Assembly (NCBI GenBank): GCA_900551505.1
Contig: URWK01000002.1
Coordinates: 1 to 31,603, forward strand
Direction: 5' to 3'
DNA length: 31,603 nucleotides
Source of the DNA: an uncultured Ruminococcus sp.
Lineage (GTDB): Bacteria; Bacillota; Clostridia; Oscillospirales; Ruminococcaceae
The notes below the pieces were generated by a model. That model was not told the origin of the DNA, did no database searches, and was given only the letters and a program-made list of their open reading frames with translations. This document shows, piece by piece, positions 25,901 through 31,603 of the stretch; the first letter of the stretch is position 1; every line of letters begins with the position of its first letter. Made by a program: the position numbers and the translations under genes.

Positions 25901-27204
25901 CCGAAAATGATTCCGTTACAAGTCAGGATTTGACACCGCTTCAGATGGCTTATGTAATCGGAAGACAGAACCAGTACGTTCTCGGCGACATAACAGCACA
26001 TTACTACGTTGAATACAGAGCAGAAAATCTTGATTTGGACGCACTTCAGGACGCAATTAACGAACTTATCATCAAGAACGAAATCCTTAGAACAATCATT
26101 ACTCCGGAAGGAAGAATGAACGTATACAGAATGAATCCGGGTTATACAGTTGAAGTTGTAGGTTGTGATGAAAATAATATTCCTGAAAGAAATCTCAGAG
26201 AAGAAATGAAAGACCATCAGTTTGAACTCGGAAAGTGGCCTATGTTCGATGTAAAGGTTACAAAATACAGCGAAGAAGAAAGCATTGTTCACATAGGTAT
26301 TGATTGCCTTATACTTGACGGCTGGAGCATCAATATGTTCCTCAGCCAGTTCATCAAGGCGTACACAGGAAATCCGGTAGAAGTTACAGATTACACATTC
26401 AGACTTTACCTCGAAGAAGAACGCCGTTGGCTCAGAAACAAGCAGTACCACAGAGAATCCCAGAAATACTGGACTGAACAGATTGACAGACTTCCGCCTG
26501 CTCCGCACCTTCCGCTTAAAAACAGACTGGAAGACATAAAGAAACCTTCATTCAGAAGAAAAAAATTCTTTATGAATGAACAGCGTACATTTGCGTTCTT
26601 CCAGAGAATGAAGAAATATAACCTTACACCGTCAATCGTACTTTGTACGGCATACATGATGAGCCTTTCAAAGTACAGTGAAAACCCTGATGTAACGCTT
26701 AACCTTACAATGTTCAATCGTCAGCCGGTACACCCTGATGTTCAGCAGGTACTCGGAGATTTCACAAACATTGCCCTTATCGGCTACCACAGCAGTGACG
26801 AAAAGAGAGGTTTCCTGAAACACACCGAAGGAGTAAGCAAAGAACTCTGGAATGCAATTGAATACAGAAGTTTTAATGTTATAAACCTGCTCGGTCAGCT
26901 TGCAGAAAAGTATGATGACGTGATAGCTGCACCTTATGTATTCACCAGTCTTCTCGACAAAGAGGGAGAAAAGGGCGGAGATATAATGAAGAAGGCAGGA
27001 TTTACAGAAATCTTTGCACAGACTCAGACACCGCAGGTTGTACTTGACCATCAGCTTTACCTTGCTGACGGAAAACTTTTGCTTGTACTTGACTATGTGG
27101 AACAGGCGTTTGATGATGAGATGCTTTCAGCGATGTTCAAGGACTATACGGACAGAGTTGAAGCACTTGCAGACAATGAAAACTGGGAGGAAGTATATGA
27201 TTAA
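19909..27204 (+). CDS. NRPS: FAAL-like starter, ACP, Cy, cysteine-type A, four tandem PCPs, internal TubC-like docking, Cy
   Basis: At 2431 residues this is the largest subunit. Residues 1 to about 535 are an acyl-AMP ligase of FAAL type (YTSGSTDRPKG near 157, NPFIWLEKVSAYKVTHTASPN, FRTGDLGF, GRIKEIINIKGENY, and a terminal SGKLRR). An ACP follows (Ser578). A Cy domain (about 636-1065) has D762, D767 and S770. The A domain (about 1074-1560) has specificity residues D-L-Y-N-I-S-M-I-W, close to cysteine codes. Four carrier domains follow with serines 1615, 1714, 1804 and 1892. Residues of about 1947-1997 resemble a TubC docking domain, normally N-terminal. The C-terminal Cy (about 2007-2431) has D2132, D2137 and S2140. 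AAGGGG precedes the ATG. It likely starts the assembly line. The FAAL insertion loop looks short, so a short acyl or aryl starter is possible. Confidence 0.9.
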   Translation: MNKEKHFIEKLKEYAVEQGAKTALTCFDSEGKAESVSYAEFYRNIFRMKNGLEKAGLKSGQCCMLAYEDSEIDYITAVLAISVCGAVAVPFKVDFNDDDLNNSRYIAENSEASLIVAGNSYRYLNEVFKDIPIVNIKDCYSDDESESNIAYNEHMIILYTSGSTDRPKGVPYKEESICCIAENYSKVNGRTKDSVTMCCLPLNHTFALISMVLTSVWKGGHTVLVAPEVFALNPFIWLEKVSAYKVTHTASPNIMLSMIADATVNSEYRKDIDVSSLEAVALGAEFIQPETVAKFTNALKHYGFGENRITVNYGLTETYAAVTATKFNAALHTETVDGKQVYPTGYVLEGNSMLIIDPETEEVIEDGRIGEICLNGLSVFDGYWKLNSQESFIEKDGKKYFRTGDLGFTRENDGTELYVYGRIKEIINIKGENYSPYFIESATDKILSAYGKSVAVSVPKNDTETLVIFVEQAEEISEATKKQLFEEIKTYLVKRLSVAPEAIVFSKAGSFLRTQSGKLRRTKMKNLYIEGKWEGTEINAEAEHTSDVKLLITNFIKRYSDNADFDGSASFVSLGISSLLSQLLIAEISDRYNVELSLADINKYYSVDLLSEHIKALTNSKENTKTEKTEETISEVPLTDVQQAYLTGRNPEIEWGGVPCQCYIERDIENLDIEKFRSAVKKLTERHEMLRTVIMPDFTQRVLDDWTPEVEVQNACGESGNAILERTRKEMSENMLPSDEPLFKIVVSETDNNIFRVHIQIDMICCDAMSILIFWSDLKKIYDNEKLGELSMTFAEYQAHENDPEKKEADRKYWREKLKDFPSAPELPWNAKADKVSTGSFSRHKITIDKEKWSKFEKLTEELGITPTTAMLTLFSETLSAFGAGAEFALSLTTLGRKPVNKSIYNVIGDFTKVMLLAVKCRRKSLLENALSIQENMKKDLEHTDFTSIDIAREFWTESSVYPVVFTSFLGMEKITGETTPFSDKSYSQSSTPQVLLDNQILIADEGIMICWDAVEKAFADGMLDKMFEAYTMLIEKAFNKDFWLSELRDLRTEHDKEVQNKANSTADETIPIMTLADGFIEQAEKHPERRAVVHKGVTYTYGELKKRADQISRLLEENHIETGDRVMIQMDKSFDLIAAIMGIVQYGAVYLPMPHDQPQSRQSDIYKKAQAKCMITDNPEEIAEEIPVLTMKDADTKDGKWNRNKISPDQLAYIIYTSGSTGTPKGVAIQHRCAMNTIVAVNRYLNLGEDDCLIGLSSVSFDLSVYDIFGAFTAGAGLLVPTEAERIDPACWITLCKENNVTAWNTVPAIMDILLDYCIAMDKVPAGLNIKNVILSGDWIPMDLFGKLSKVIPQAKLTSMGGATEASIWSNYYPVSRIEDKWVSIPYGYPLPNQIFHILDDFNRLCPCGVSGKLCIGGKGVAYGYYNEKELTEKAFIMHEDTGERLYDTGDYGRYDEDGCLIFMGRKDTQVKINGYRIELGEIQSALDKIGYESNTVIVSDEGNSGKKLIGFVKTDKEINESELKQLVSQYLPNYFVPDRIIAVSDMPVTANGKIDKKSLLSQYKNFSKNHSGKQSDNTVMTDSDNAVLELLRKELNIPELSISDSLTGWGITSLSLIRLAGQLETAFGHRDNINNIIRYRTAEDFINYYRNTSIDDVQKKIDEQNEENFRNAMEFAKNDPLYNHPVMQSIMEELQEINISSGDLLADLGLSSLSVIRIANKLESEYGCRPSIHDMLEYKKISDLIDFYEREGNRENTDTTQEDNAYDEELAKLPPVIRCICEVLNIRDIDENADLTELGLSSLSVIRIANKLESEYGCRPSVHDMLRYKKVKDIMDFYDNREETEETEEIDNNREEELAKLPPVLRCVCEVLNLSTVDINDSFVNLGISSLEMIRIANKLEALYGKRPSVQELAEQTSLKQLVDFYEGMEIRNQEETQEDIDRKTAVNLYNLCRDSDIILWPENGKLRFKAPKGAITPEIKQQLSENKEILLNYLSENDSVTSQDLTPLQMAYVIGRQNQYVLGDITAHYYVEYRAENLDLDALQDAINELIIKNEILRTIITPEGRMNVYRMNPGYTVEVVGCDENNIPERNLREEMKDHQFELGKWPMFDVKVTKYSEEESIVHIGIDCLILDGWSINMFLSQFIKAYTGNPVEVTDYTFRLYLEEERRWLRNKQYHRESQKYWTEQIDRLPPAPHLPLKNRLEDIKKPSFRRKKFFMNEQRTFAFFQRMKKYNLTPSIVLCTAYMMSLSKYSENPDVTLNLTMFNRQPVHPDVQQVLGDFTNIALIGYHSSDEKRGFLKHTEGVSKELWNAIEYRSFNVINLLGQLAEKYDDVIAAPYVFTSLLDKEGEKGGDIMKKAGFTEIFAQTQTPQVVLDHQLYLADGKLLLVLDYVEQAFDDEMLSAMFKDYTDRVEALADNENWEEVYD
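25036..25404 (+). repeat. Diverged in-gene duplication of carrier domains (PCP2 and PCP3)
   Basis: A 33-codon stretch of PCP2 (25036-25134) and PCP3 (25306-25404) codes the same residues except for two. Thirteen other codons differ only by synonymous bases. The surrounding linkers of PCP3 and PCP4 also resemble each other (EELAKLPPV). The array therefore arose by duplication and has since been held constant at the protein level. Confidence 0.88.
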
Positions 27205-28018
27205 AAATAGAAAGTCAAAGTTTCTTTGCAGACCGAGTTTTGACAAACCGATTGTGTTTTGTTTCAACCACGCAGGAGGAAACGCAATGGCATATCAGAA
27301 ATGGATGTCATCGGATGAAAGAGTGGACTTTATACCGGCAGAACTGCCGGGACACGGCATACGAATCAGCGAAACACGAATGGAAGACATCAGGGACGTA
27401 AGCAGACAGTTTGCGAAAGAAATTGCTGAAATGATGGCTTTCAGAAAAAACACAGAATTTTCCGTATTCGGACACAGTCTTGGAGCAATCATAGCTTTCA
27501 ATGTGGTTCACAGACTGGAAAAGAAATATATGTTATCACCGACTTGTCTTCAGGTTGCGGGGCGTGAAGCTCCGCAGGAAGAAGACCCGTCTTCATACAG
27601 AACGAGTATGGGAAAAGAGGCTTTGCTCGAAGAACTCGTAAATTACGGAGCTACACCAACAGAACTTCTCGAAAACAAGGAGTACATGAATGAATATGTA
27701 CTTCCGATAATGTTCAGCGACTACAAGATAGGCGAAAGTTTCGTATACACCAATCAGAAAGTTTCTGCACCGATTGTGGCTTATTACGGACGTGAAGATA
27801 TGGGAGCAGGCGAAAAAGTTATGGCAGAATGGGAAAAGGTTACTACAGGCGGATTTAATTTAAAAGGATTTGCAGGCGGACATTTCTTCGTGCTTGACGA
27901 ACAGAACAACTTTCAGGACGCACTGGCAACGGATTTATGCAAATTTGTTAAGAAACCGAAGATTTCTTCAAAGATTATTATTCCGAAAACTGTACACTAT
28001 GAAAGAGGGGTAATATAA
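27197..28018 (+). CDS. Type II thioesterase, serine nucleophile (GrsT/YbtT-like)
   Basis: This 273-residue alpha/beta hydrolase belongs to the external thioesterases of NRPS clusters, which clear misprimed or stalled carrier domains and sometimes release product. The triad is complete: Ser94 in GHSLG, Asp201 in GREDMG, and His229 in GGHFFV. FCFNHAGGNA forms the N-terminal oxyanion segment. I start it at ATG 27197 because GGGAGG lies 7 bases upstream and the codon overlaps the end of the NRPS gene by 8 bases; an upstream ATG at 27014 lies within the Cy domain and would add a stretch with no family match. Coupling to the large NRPS supports an editing role there. Confidence 0.92.
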   Translation: MIKNRKSKFLCRPSFDKPIVFCFNHAGGNAMAYQKWMSSDERVDFIPAELPGHGIRISETRMEDIRDVSRQFAKEIAEMMAFRKNTEFSVFGHSLGAIIAFNVVHRLEKKYMLSPTCLQVAGREAPQEEDPSSYRTSMGKEALLEELVNYGATPTELLENKEYMNEYVLPIMFSDYKIGESFVYTNQKVSAPIVAYYGREDMGAGEKVMAEWEKVTTGGFNLKGFAGGHFFVLDEQNNFQDALATDLCKFVKKPKISSKIIIPKTVHYERGVI

Positions 28019-28022
28019 ACTT

Positions 28023-28790
28023 ATGATAAAAAAGGCAACTAACAAATGGTTTGCACATTGTACCTCAGAACCCGATGCGGAAATAAATATACTTTGCTTT
28101 GTGTTTGCCGGCGGAAGTCCGAGTTTCTTCGCACCGTGGACACCGCTTTTCCCGGGGAAAGTAAATTTTTTGCCGGTACTTTATCCGGGCAGAGAAGTGA
28201 GAATAAAGGAAAAAGTACCGGATAATTCAGAAGAACTTATAAAGCAGTTCATAAAGGATAACCCGAAAGTTTTTGAGAAACCGTATATCATATGGGGACA
28301 TTGTTCAGGCTCATTGCTCGGACTGGAACTTGCATATGCGAAAAGCCTTGATGGCAGACCGCCCAAAGCCTTTATAGTAAGCGGTTGCGAAGCTCCTCAG
28401 TATGCACTCAGGCTTATTCCGGACGTAAAGGAAAGTTTCGATGAAGTCAGCACGGACGATATTCTGAAATCATTGAGAGCTTATGACCTTATGCCTGATG
28501 ATATGCTTGACAATCCGGTATTCAGAAGTTATTTCATGCCGATATACCGTTCAGACCTCAGTATGTTTAGCAAGTACAGATACGACAACAGAAAGAAACT
28601 TGACTGTCCGGCACTCGTGATGAACGGCACGGAAGACATAATGCTCAAACGTGAAAATATAGAAAAATGGAAAGATTGTTTTTCAGGCAATGTGGAAATG
28701 CTCTGGTACAGTGGGAAACATTACTTTGTAAATGACCATAAGGAAGAAGTCATGGATAAAATCTGTGAATTCTGTAAAATAGAAAGGTGA
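28023..28790 (+). CDS. Second external thioesterase, with cysteine in the nucleophile position
   Basis: This 255-residue alpha/beta hydrolase is of the same family as the gene before it (FVFAGGSPSFFAPW at the N-terminus, LYPGRE, GCEAPQ). The nucleophile elbow reads GHCSG, putting Cys94 exactly where the paralogue has Ser94. Asp205 (GTEDIM) and His233 (GKHYFV) complete a triad. Cysteine thioesterases are known in a few NRPS systems, such as the beta-lactone-forming domain of obafluorin synthetase, where the thioester intermediate favours unusual release. Here it may release the finished chain, perhaps by transfer to a nucleophile other than water, or edit carriers. It follows the first thioesterase by 4 bases. 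The residue swap is seen directly; the chemistry is inference. Confidence 0.88.
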   Translation: MIKKATNKWFAHCTSEPDAEINILCFVFAGGSPSFFAPWTPLFPGKVNFLPVLYPGREVRIKEKVPDNSEELIKQFIKDNPKVFEKPYIIWGHCSGSLLGLELAYAKSLDGRPPKAFIVSGCEAPQYALRLIPDVKESFDEVSTDDILKSLRAYDLMPDDMLDNPVFRSYFMPIYRSDLSMFSKYRYDNRKKLDCPALVMNGTEDIMLKRENIEKWKDCFSGNVEMLWYSGKHYFVNDHKEEVMDKICEFCKIER

Positions 28791-28799
28791 TGTATTTGC

Positions 28800-30011
28800 A
28801 TGAGTAATATTAAGAAACTTCCGTTATTGCCACAGCAGAAGAAACTTGTGGGATATGAACTTAACGAGGACAGCAAAGGCTCACAGAATGCAGGAATAGC
28901 CTTTCAGTTAAAGGGCAATGTTGACTTTGAAAAGGTTGACAGATGCCTTGAAAAGCTAAACGAACTTTATGACACATTCAGAATGAACTTCATGACTGAC
29001 GAAAACGGCGAAACAGTACATAAAGTCAATGATTTCAGACTTGAATGGATAAGACATGACATGACAGGTGCTGACGACAAGGCAGTTATTGAACTTGCAG
29101 AAAAAGAAGTGCAGACACCTATTGATGTACTCAATAATCCGTTGTTTGAATTCCATATGTATAAGGTTTCTGATGAAAATGTATTTCTGCTTGTGAAGGC
29201 AAGTCATATAATTATTGACGGACCTTCATTCACGGCAATTTATGTTCAGCTCTCGGAACTTTATAACGGTGCTGACATAGTTAAACCGTTCATGTGGCAG
29301 GAATTTATTGAGCAGGAAACCGCATATGCTTCTTCGGCTATGGGTAAGAAAAGTGCTGACTACTGGAAAAGTCAGCATATACCCCAGTCGGTAAACAGAG
29401 AAGATATTGAAAAGCCAGACTATTCATCAGCAGAAAGGGAAGATAACAGACTTTCAATGGCAGAACTTAAAGCTATCGCCAAAAAGAACAAGACATCAAT
29501 ATTCAATATCCTGCTCTTTCTGTACAATGTATCTCTTGCGGAACTGTTCGGCAGAAATGATTTTGCGGTAACATATACGATTACAAACCGTTTCAAAGAA
29601 AATATGAGATATATGGTGGGTCTGACAACTCACAATATCCCGTATGTACTTGAAAATATAGATTCAAAGGACACAGCACAGCTTATAGCAGAAACAAAGA
29701 AACAGCTTAATAACGGATTTTCAAATTTTATTATGGGCGAATGTGCGGAAATACCTTTGTTCACGCTTTCATATCTTAGCGAAACTATAAAGCTTCCCGA
29801 ATGGAATGGACTTGAAGTAATACGTCACCCGTTTAACGGAAAGCAGAATTACGGAGATATGACATATACGCTTATATGCAGTGAACAAAAAGATTTTGTC
29901 GAACTTGTAGTGAACACGGACAGAAGAATATACAGACAGGAATTTGACTATATGCTGTTCAGAACTATGAAAAAGAAGCTTAACAGTATATTCGGTGAAC
30001 TGGAAGCATAA
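28800..30011 (+). CDS. Free-standing condensation-domain protein 1
   Basis: A single NRPS condensation domain of 403 residues with no A or carrier partner in the same chain. The HHxxxDG motif appears as SHIIIDG, so the first histidine is replaced by Ser135 while His136 (catalytic base), Asp140 and Gly141 are kept. It lacks the D-x4-D-x2-S motif of Cy domains, so it is expected to form an amide or ester rather than a ring. AGGTGA lies upstream of the ATG at 28800. With the next two genes it forms a detached set of two condensation proteins and one carrier. It could attach a cap or side chain to the thiazoline scaffold or build a separate small conjugate. Confidence 0.85.
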   Translation: MSNIKKLPLLPQQKKLVGYELNEDSKGSQNAGIAFQLKGNVDFEKVDRCLEKLNELYDTFRMNFMTDENGETVHKVNDFRLEWIRHDMTGADDKAVIELAEKEVQTPIDVLNNPLFEFHMYKVSDENVFLLVKASHIIIDGPSFTAIYVQLSELYNGADIVKPFMWQEFIEQETAYASSAMGKKSADYWKSQHIPQSVNREDIEKPDYSSAEREDNRLSMAELKAIAKKNKTSIFNILLFLYNVSLAELFGRNDFAVTYTITNRFKENMRYMVGLTTHNIPYVLENIDSKDTAQLIAETKKQLNNGFSNFIMGECAEIPLFTLSYLSETIKLPEWNGLEVIRHPFNGKQNYGDMTYTLICSEQKDFVELVVNTDRRIYRQEFDYMLFRTMKKKLNSIFGELEA

Positions 30012-30037
30012 ATACACACAGGCAAAGGAGTAAGTAA

Positions 30038-31294
30038 ATGGATATAAAGAAGTTACCTATGACTAATACACAGGCTAATTATGTAAAGTTTGAAGAAGTA
30101 TCTCCGTCAGTATTCAATCTTTCCAATGGCTTTCTGCTTAAAGGCAAATACAATATGGAACGTATGAAAAAAGCAGTCAGAAAACTTTACGAAAGACATG
30201 ACGCAATGAGAATGGTCATGAAAAAGGACGAAAACGAATTTTATCAGACAATCGGCAACAATATTCCCGACCTTGAAGTAATCAGCCTTAAATCCGAAAG
30301 CAGAGATGACAGGTACAATGAAGCCATGCAGGATGCTCATACAAGAGTGCGTCAGGATATTGCATTCAGTGATGAGGGAATGTATCGTTTCTGGGCTTAT
30401 GAACTTTCAGATGAAGAAATGGTTGTAATGTACATTGCAAATCATTCGGGAACAGACGGAACATCAATGGCATTACTCAACATGGAACTTGAAATGCTCT
30501 ATGAAAATCCGGACAGAACAGATATTCCGCAGAGCAGTAATTTTGAGGACTTTATGATTGAAAGAAAAGAACTTACCGAATCCGAAAAGTACAGGAAAGG
30601 TTCTGAATACTGGAAAGCTATCGCAGAAAAAGGCGAAATGGCTGAATTGCCTGAACATGAAGAAGTAACTGAAGACTGTATTTCAATGGAAATAGGAGCT
30701 TTTGTAGTTCCGCTTGAAAAGATTCATAAGATTGCGAAAGCCGGCAAGACTTCAAACTTCAATGTAGTTTTCCTGATGTACAGACTTGCACTTTATGAAC
30801 TTCTGCACAAGAAAAATATCTTTATGACATACATTTTCACAGGCCGTATAACTCCGAAATACTTCCGTACATTCGGATTTATCGCACAGGGAGCAGGTTC
30901 GGCAATAGAAATAGATGATGAAGCGGACTGGGCGGAAAATCTTAAAAAAGTAAAGACAGAAATGAATGAATCTATGAAATATATCAATTATTCAGACAGT
31001 ACGGTTTTTGGGGAATATGTTCTTTCATATATGCCTAAGACCGGTTCGGAAGTAAAGAGAACTTTTGCAGACCTTGAAAGCACGCCTTTCATCATTCATT
31101 CAACTTCGCAGTTCAAAGGAAGACTTTATGCGATAATTGCAACAGAAATGAATGATGTTGTGTATATGTATCCCATGTGTGATGTAAGCTTTTACGGCAA
31201 GGAATTTACAACGGCTTTCGGCGACATCATGAATAAGTATGCGGACAGACTTGCAGAAAATACAAATATGTCAATCAGGGAACTTACAAAGTAA
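30038..31294 (+). CDS. Free-standing condensation-domain protein 2
   Basis: This 418-residue condensation-fold protein is paralogous in layout to the preceding one. Its active-site motif is NHSGTDG: Asn135 replaces the first histidine, while His136, Asp140 and Gly141 occupy the same numbers as in the first protein. Both start with the same type of short N-terminus (KKLPL/KKLPM followed by a Q-containing helix), suggesting old duplication. The match to ordinary condensation domains is weaker than for the first, and substrate channels may differ. AAAGGAG lies upstream of the ATG. It is followed after 18 bases by a lone carrier protein, its likely partner. Catalytic activity is plausible because the key histidine is retained. 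Confidence 0.8.
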   Translation: MDIKKLPMTNTQANYVKFEEVSPSVFNLSNGFLLKGKYNMERMKKAVRKLYERHDAMRMVMKKDENEFYQTIGNNIPDLEVISLKSESRDDRYNEAMQDAHTRVRQDIAFSDEGMYRFWAYELSDEEMVVMYIANHSGTDGTSMALLNMELEMLYENPDRTDIPQSSNFEDFMIERKELTESEKYRKGSEYWKAIAEKGEMAELPEHEEVTEDCISMEIGAFVVPLEKIHKIAKAGKTSNFNVVFLMYRLALYELLHKKNIFMTYIFTGRITPKYFRTFGFIAQGAGSAIEIDDEADWAENLKKVKTEMNESMKYINYSDSTVFGEYVLSYMPKTGSEVKRTFADLESTPFIIHSTSQFKGRLYAIIATEMNDVVYMYPMCDVSFYGKEFTTAFGDIMNKYADRLAENTNMSIRELTK

Positions 31295-31312
31295 CAGGAG
31301 GATTTTTTTAAG

Positions 31313-31567
31313 ATGGATAACAGAAAGAATATTATTGATATGCTTGCGGAACTCTGGCAGGCTGTACTTGAACTTGACGAAACACCTACAGAAGAAGCGG
31401 ACTTTTTTGAACTCGGCGGTAACTCTTACAAGGCGTTTTTCGTTATAACAAATCTTCCTGAAGAGTACGAAGGGAAACTTGAAATGAACGACTTCTTCGA
31501 GTACGAAACACTCGGAAAAATGGCAGACCGCCTGATTGAAAATGTGAATACACCGACAGAAGAATAA
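31313..31567 (+). CDS. Stand-alone carrier protein (PCP/ACP)
   Basis: An 84-residue carrier protein with the phosphopantetheine site FELGGNSYKA (Ser38) and a typical four-helix pattern. AGGAGG lies upstream of the ATG at 31313. It must be loaded by an enzyme acting in trans, since no adenylation domain remains in this part of the operon; one may lie beyond the window. It should present an aminoacyl or acyl group to one or both preceding condensation proteins. Helix 3 (MNDFFEYETLGKMADRL) matches carrier domains well. Confidence 0.9.
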   Translation: MDNRKNIIDMLAELWQAVLELDETPTEEADFFELGGNSYKAFFVITNLPEEYEGKLEMNDFFEYETLGKMADRLIENVNTPTEE

Positions 31568-31603
31568 TCGCTTATGGAACATGAATGCCGGCGACCGCCC
31601 CTT
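31568..31603 (+). other. Window end, possible start of a further open frame
   Basis: An ATG at 31574 opens a frame that stays open to the window end, but it has no clear ribosome site and only ten codons are visible. The last 20 bases are markedly richer in G and C than everything before them. This could be the start of another gene or an assembly edge; nothing firmer can be said. Confidence 0.2.

Noticed and set aside
25639..26508. Long open frame on the minus strand (289 codons) inside the large NRPS gene
   Set aside because: It is antisense to the docking and Cy domains, has no ribosome site or recognisable family, and is the usual reverse shadow of the codon bias on the plus strand. The same holds for the antisense frames at 15982-16449, 17050-17634 and 7973-8365.
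27014..27196. Longer N-terminus for the first thioesterase from an ATG at 27014
   Set aside because: The extra residues lie within the Cy domain in another frame and match nothing. ATG 27197 has GGGAGG at 7 bases and starts where family members start.

Overview
The window looks like a chromosomal stretch of a low-GC Gram-positive bacterium, probably a Ruminococcus-like member of the Clostridia (Oscillospiraceae). This rests on composition, strong GGAGG-type ribosome sites, sigma-A promoters, Rho-independent terminators and a serine-rich surface protein with a C-terminal anchor-like signal. The genus is an inference.

Layout: (1) 1-834, minus strand: a 3'-truncated Mrp/ApbC iron-sulfur carrier ATPase. 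(2) About 860-2600: AT-rich spacer, a decayed remnant of a surface-protein C-terminus, a terminator, and a secreted Ser/Asp/Glu-rich surface protein. (3) 2626-2947: a textbook promoter, tRNA-Leu(GAG), tRNA-Ser(GGA) and a terminator. (4) 3189-31567: a sigma-A promoter, a leader with a perfect 14-bp palindrome, and a continuous run of 15 co-oriented genes with overlaps or short gaps. These read as one operon of about 28 kb.

The operon encodes a nonribosomal peptide pathway related in logic to yersiniabactin, pyochelin and equibactin. A serine acetyltransferase would feed cysteine supply. A fused EcfA-EcfA-EcfT protein, an MptD-type S component and two YbtP/YbtQ-like ABC proteins would move the product or its metal complex. 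The biosynthetic core has three adenylation domains whose specificity residues all read as cysteine-type, three heterocyclization (Cy) domains, a thiazolinyl imide reductase, a saccharopine-dehydrogenase-like oxidoreductase, and an A domain carrying a degenerate methyltransferase-like (epimerase-type) insert. The assembly line appears to start on an FAAL-like acyl-AMP ligase fused to a carrier protein, so an acyl-capped tris-thiazoline/thiazolidine is the simplest predicted scaffold. A parsimonious order is FAAL-ACP-Cy-A-PCPx4-Cy, then A-E-PCP, then Cy-A-PCP.

Unusual points: four tandem carrier domains; an internal TubC-like docking domain that marks a shuffled subunit boundary; an apparently decayed thioesterase tail; two free-standing thioesterases, one with cysteine in place of the serine nucleophile; an ATC-hydrolase (thiazoline-opening) homologue beside the transporters; and a downstream mini-set of two lone condensation proteins plus a lone carrier protein. 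No phosphopantetheinyl transferase, salicylate synthase, PKS or metal regulator is visible, so the locus probably continues beyond the window or depends on genes elsewhere.
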